From Rhodospirillales bacterium (GTDB lineage Bacteria; Pseudomonadota; Alphaproteobacteria; Acetobacterales; Acetobacteraceae): a stretch of DNA of 5,859 bases. Below the pieces are notes generated by a model. That model did not search any database. It saw only the letters and a program-made list of their open reading frames with translations, and had not been told where the DNA came from. Positions 5,011-5,859 of this stretch are shown here, in pieces. The position numbers and the translations under genes were made by a program. Position 1 is the stretch's first letter, and every line of letters starts with the position of its first letter. Where the stretch lies: positions 1 to 5,859 of the forward strand of contig JAGWIE010000102.1 in assembly GCA_028866445.1 (NCBI GenBank). Direction: 5' to 3'.

Positions 5011-5859
5011 TTACATACCGCCCGGATAGTTCGGCCCGCCAGCGCCTTCGGGCACCACCCAGTTGATGTTTTGGGTCGGGTCTTTAATATCGCAGGTTTT
5101 GCAATGCACGCAATTTTGCGCGTTGATCTGTAAGGCAGGCGTGCCAGCTTCCTCCCCCACAATCTCATACACGCCCGCCGGGCAATAGCGCGTCTCCGGG
5201 CTCGCATATTCATTATAGTTCACGCTGATCGCCACCGCCGGATCCAGCAATTGAAGATGCGCTGGCTGATTTTCCTCATGATTAGTATTGGAGAGAAACA
5301 CCGAGGAAAGCCGGTCGAAAGTGAGCTTGCCATCCGGCTTGGGGTACTCGATGGGCTTGCAATCCTTGGCCTTCTTCAGCGTTTTGTTGTCAGCGTGGTT
5401 CTTCAACGTCCACGGCGCTTTGCCTTTAAACACATAGGTTTCCAGCGCCGCGTTCAGCAGCCCGCCATACAGGCCGAATTTGGCAAAGCCAGGGCGGATA
5501 TTGCGCACGCCGTGCAACTCAGGCCACACCCAGCTCTCCCGCAGCATCTGAGGATAGGCGGAAAGCGTGTCCGGCTTATCCCCGGCGAAGGCTTCCGCAA
5601 TCGCCTCGGCGGCGACCATGCCGGATTTCATGGCGGTGTGGGTGCCTTTAATTTTTGGCACGTTCAACGTGCCCGCCGCACAGCCAATCAGCACGCCACC
5701 GGGAAAAGCGAGCTTGGGGATGGACTGAAACCCGCCTTCGTTAATGGCGCGGGCACCATAGGAAATGCGCTTGGCGCCCTCAAACACCGGCGCAATGGCT
5801 GGGTGCGTTTTGAAACGCTGAAACTCCTGGAAGGGCGAGAGATAGGGGTTGGTATAATC
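5011..5859 (-). CDS. Electron transfer flavoprotein:ubiquinone oxidoreductase (C-terminal half, 5' end outside window)
   Basis: ETF-QO is a monotopic inner-membrane enzyme with FAD and a 4Fe-4S cluster. It passes electrons from electron transfer flavoprotein, loaded by acyl-CoA and other flavin dehydrogenases, to ubiquinone. The reading frame is open to the window edge; 282 residues and a TAA are visible out of roughly 540-550 usual. Family marks are NPYLSPFQEFQRFKTHP at 4-20, KRISYGARAINEGG at 30-43, FPGGVLIGCAAGTLNVPK at 52-69 and GTHTAMKSGM at 72-81. The C-terminal cluster domain has RYCPAGVYE (C226) followed by NCVHCKTCDIKDPTQNINW (C250, C253, C256), giving the four cysteine ligands. A GTG at 5787 is an internal valine and not a start, since clear family sequence continues upstream of it. 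dapB follows 6 bases downstream, although no pathway link between the two is established. Confidence 0.97.
   Translation of the reverse strand, partial: DYTNPYLSPFQEFQRFKTHPAIAPVFEGAKRISYGARAINEGGFQSIPKLAFPGGVLIGCAAGTLNVPKIKGTHTAMKSGMVAAEAIAEAFAGDKPDTLSAYPQMLRESWVWPELHGVRNIRPGFAKFGLYGGLLNAALETYVFKGKAPWTLKNHADNKTLKKAKDCKPIEYPKPDGKLTFDRLSSVFLSNTNHEENQPAHLQLLDPAVAISVNYNEYASPETRYCPAGVYEIVGEEAGTPALQINAQNCVHCKTCDIKDPTQNINWVVPEGAGGPNYPGGM

Noticed and set aside
4285..5133. A 282-codon open frame on the plus strand opposite dapB and the end of the ETF-QO gene.
   Set aside because: It runs across the junction of two well-supported minus-strand genes, and its composition is typical of an antisense shadow.
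5785..5787. GTG as the start codon of a shorter ETF-QO-like protein.
   Set aside because: Clear ETF-QO family sequence continues in frame upstream to the window edge, so this codon is internal.

Overview
The window reads as ordinary chromosome from an alphaproteobacterium. GC is high (about 60% in sampled lines of the conserved genes). The MetK, ETF-QO, DapB and TrmB sequences have an alphaproteobacterial look, perhaps Rhodospirillales/Acetobacteraceae-like. That placement is an impression from protein style and was not searched. I see no mobile element, CRISPR array, tRNA, rRNA, phage gene or attachment site.

Layout: positions 2-205 (+) hold the last 67 codons of a MarR-family regulator of the OhrR type. 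It converges, with only 7 bases between stops, on a six-gene run that is entirely on the minus strand and fills the rest of the window. In transcription order (right to left) this run is: electron-transfer flavoprotein:ubiquinone oxidoreductase (5' end off the window, 5859-5011), dapB (5004-4243), metK (4165-2978), an EamA/DMT-type permease (2916-2011), trmB (2014-1346) and a GT87/DUF2029 multi-membrane-span protein (1349-213).

Spacing suggests sub-operons. The ETF-QO gene and dapB are 6 bases apart. dapB and metK are separated by 77 bases, which hold a possible structured leader over the metK Shine-Dalgarno. metK and the permease gene are separated by 61 bases with two hairpins, one a strong terminator-like stem. 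The permease gene, trmB and the GT87 gene are joined by two ATGA stop/start overlaps, so they are very likely co-transcribed and translationally coupled.

Functionally, MetK makes S-adenosylmethionine and TrmB spends it on tRNA m7G. DapB makes a lysine/diaminopimelate precursor from aspartate semialdehyde, a branch point shared with methionine. ETF-QO feeds electrons from flavoprotein dehydrogenases to ubiquinone. The permease and GT87 protein have no firm substrate. The points most worth a second look are the metK leader, the hairpin pair behind metK, the permease placed between a SAM producer and a SAM user, and the lower-GC GT87 gene at the operon tail. I found no convincing new biological system.
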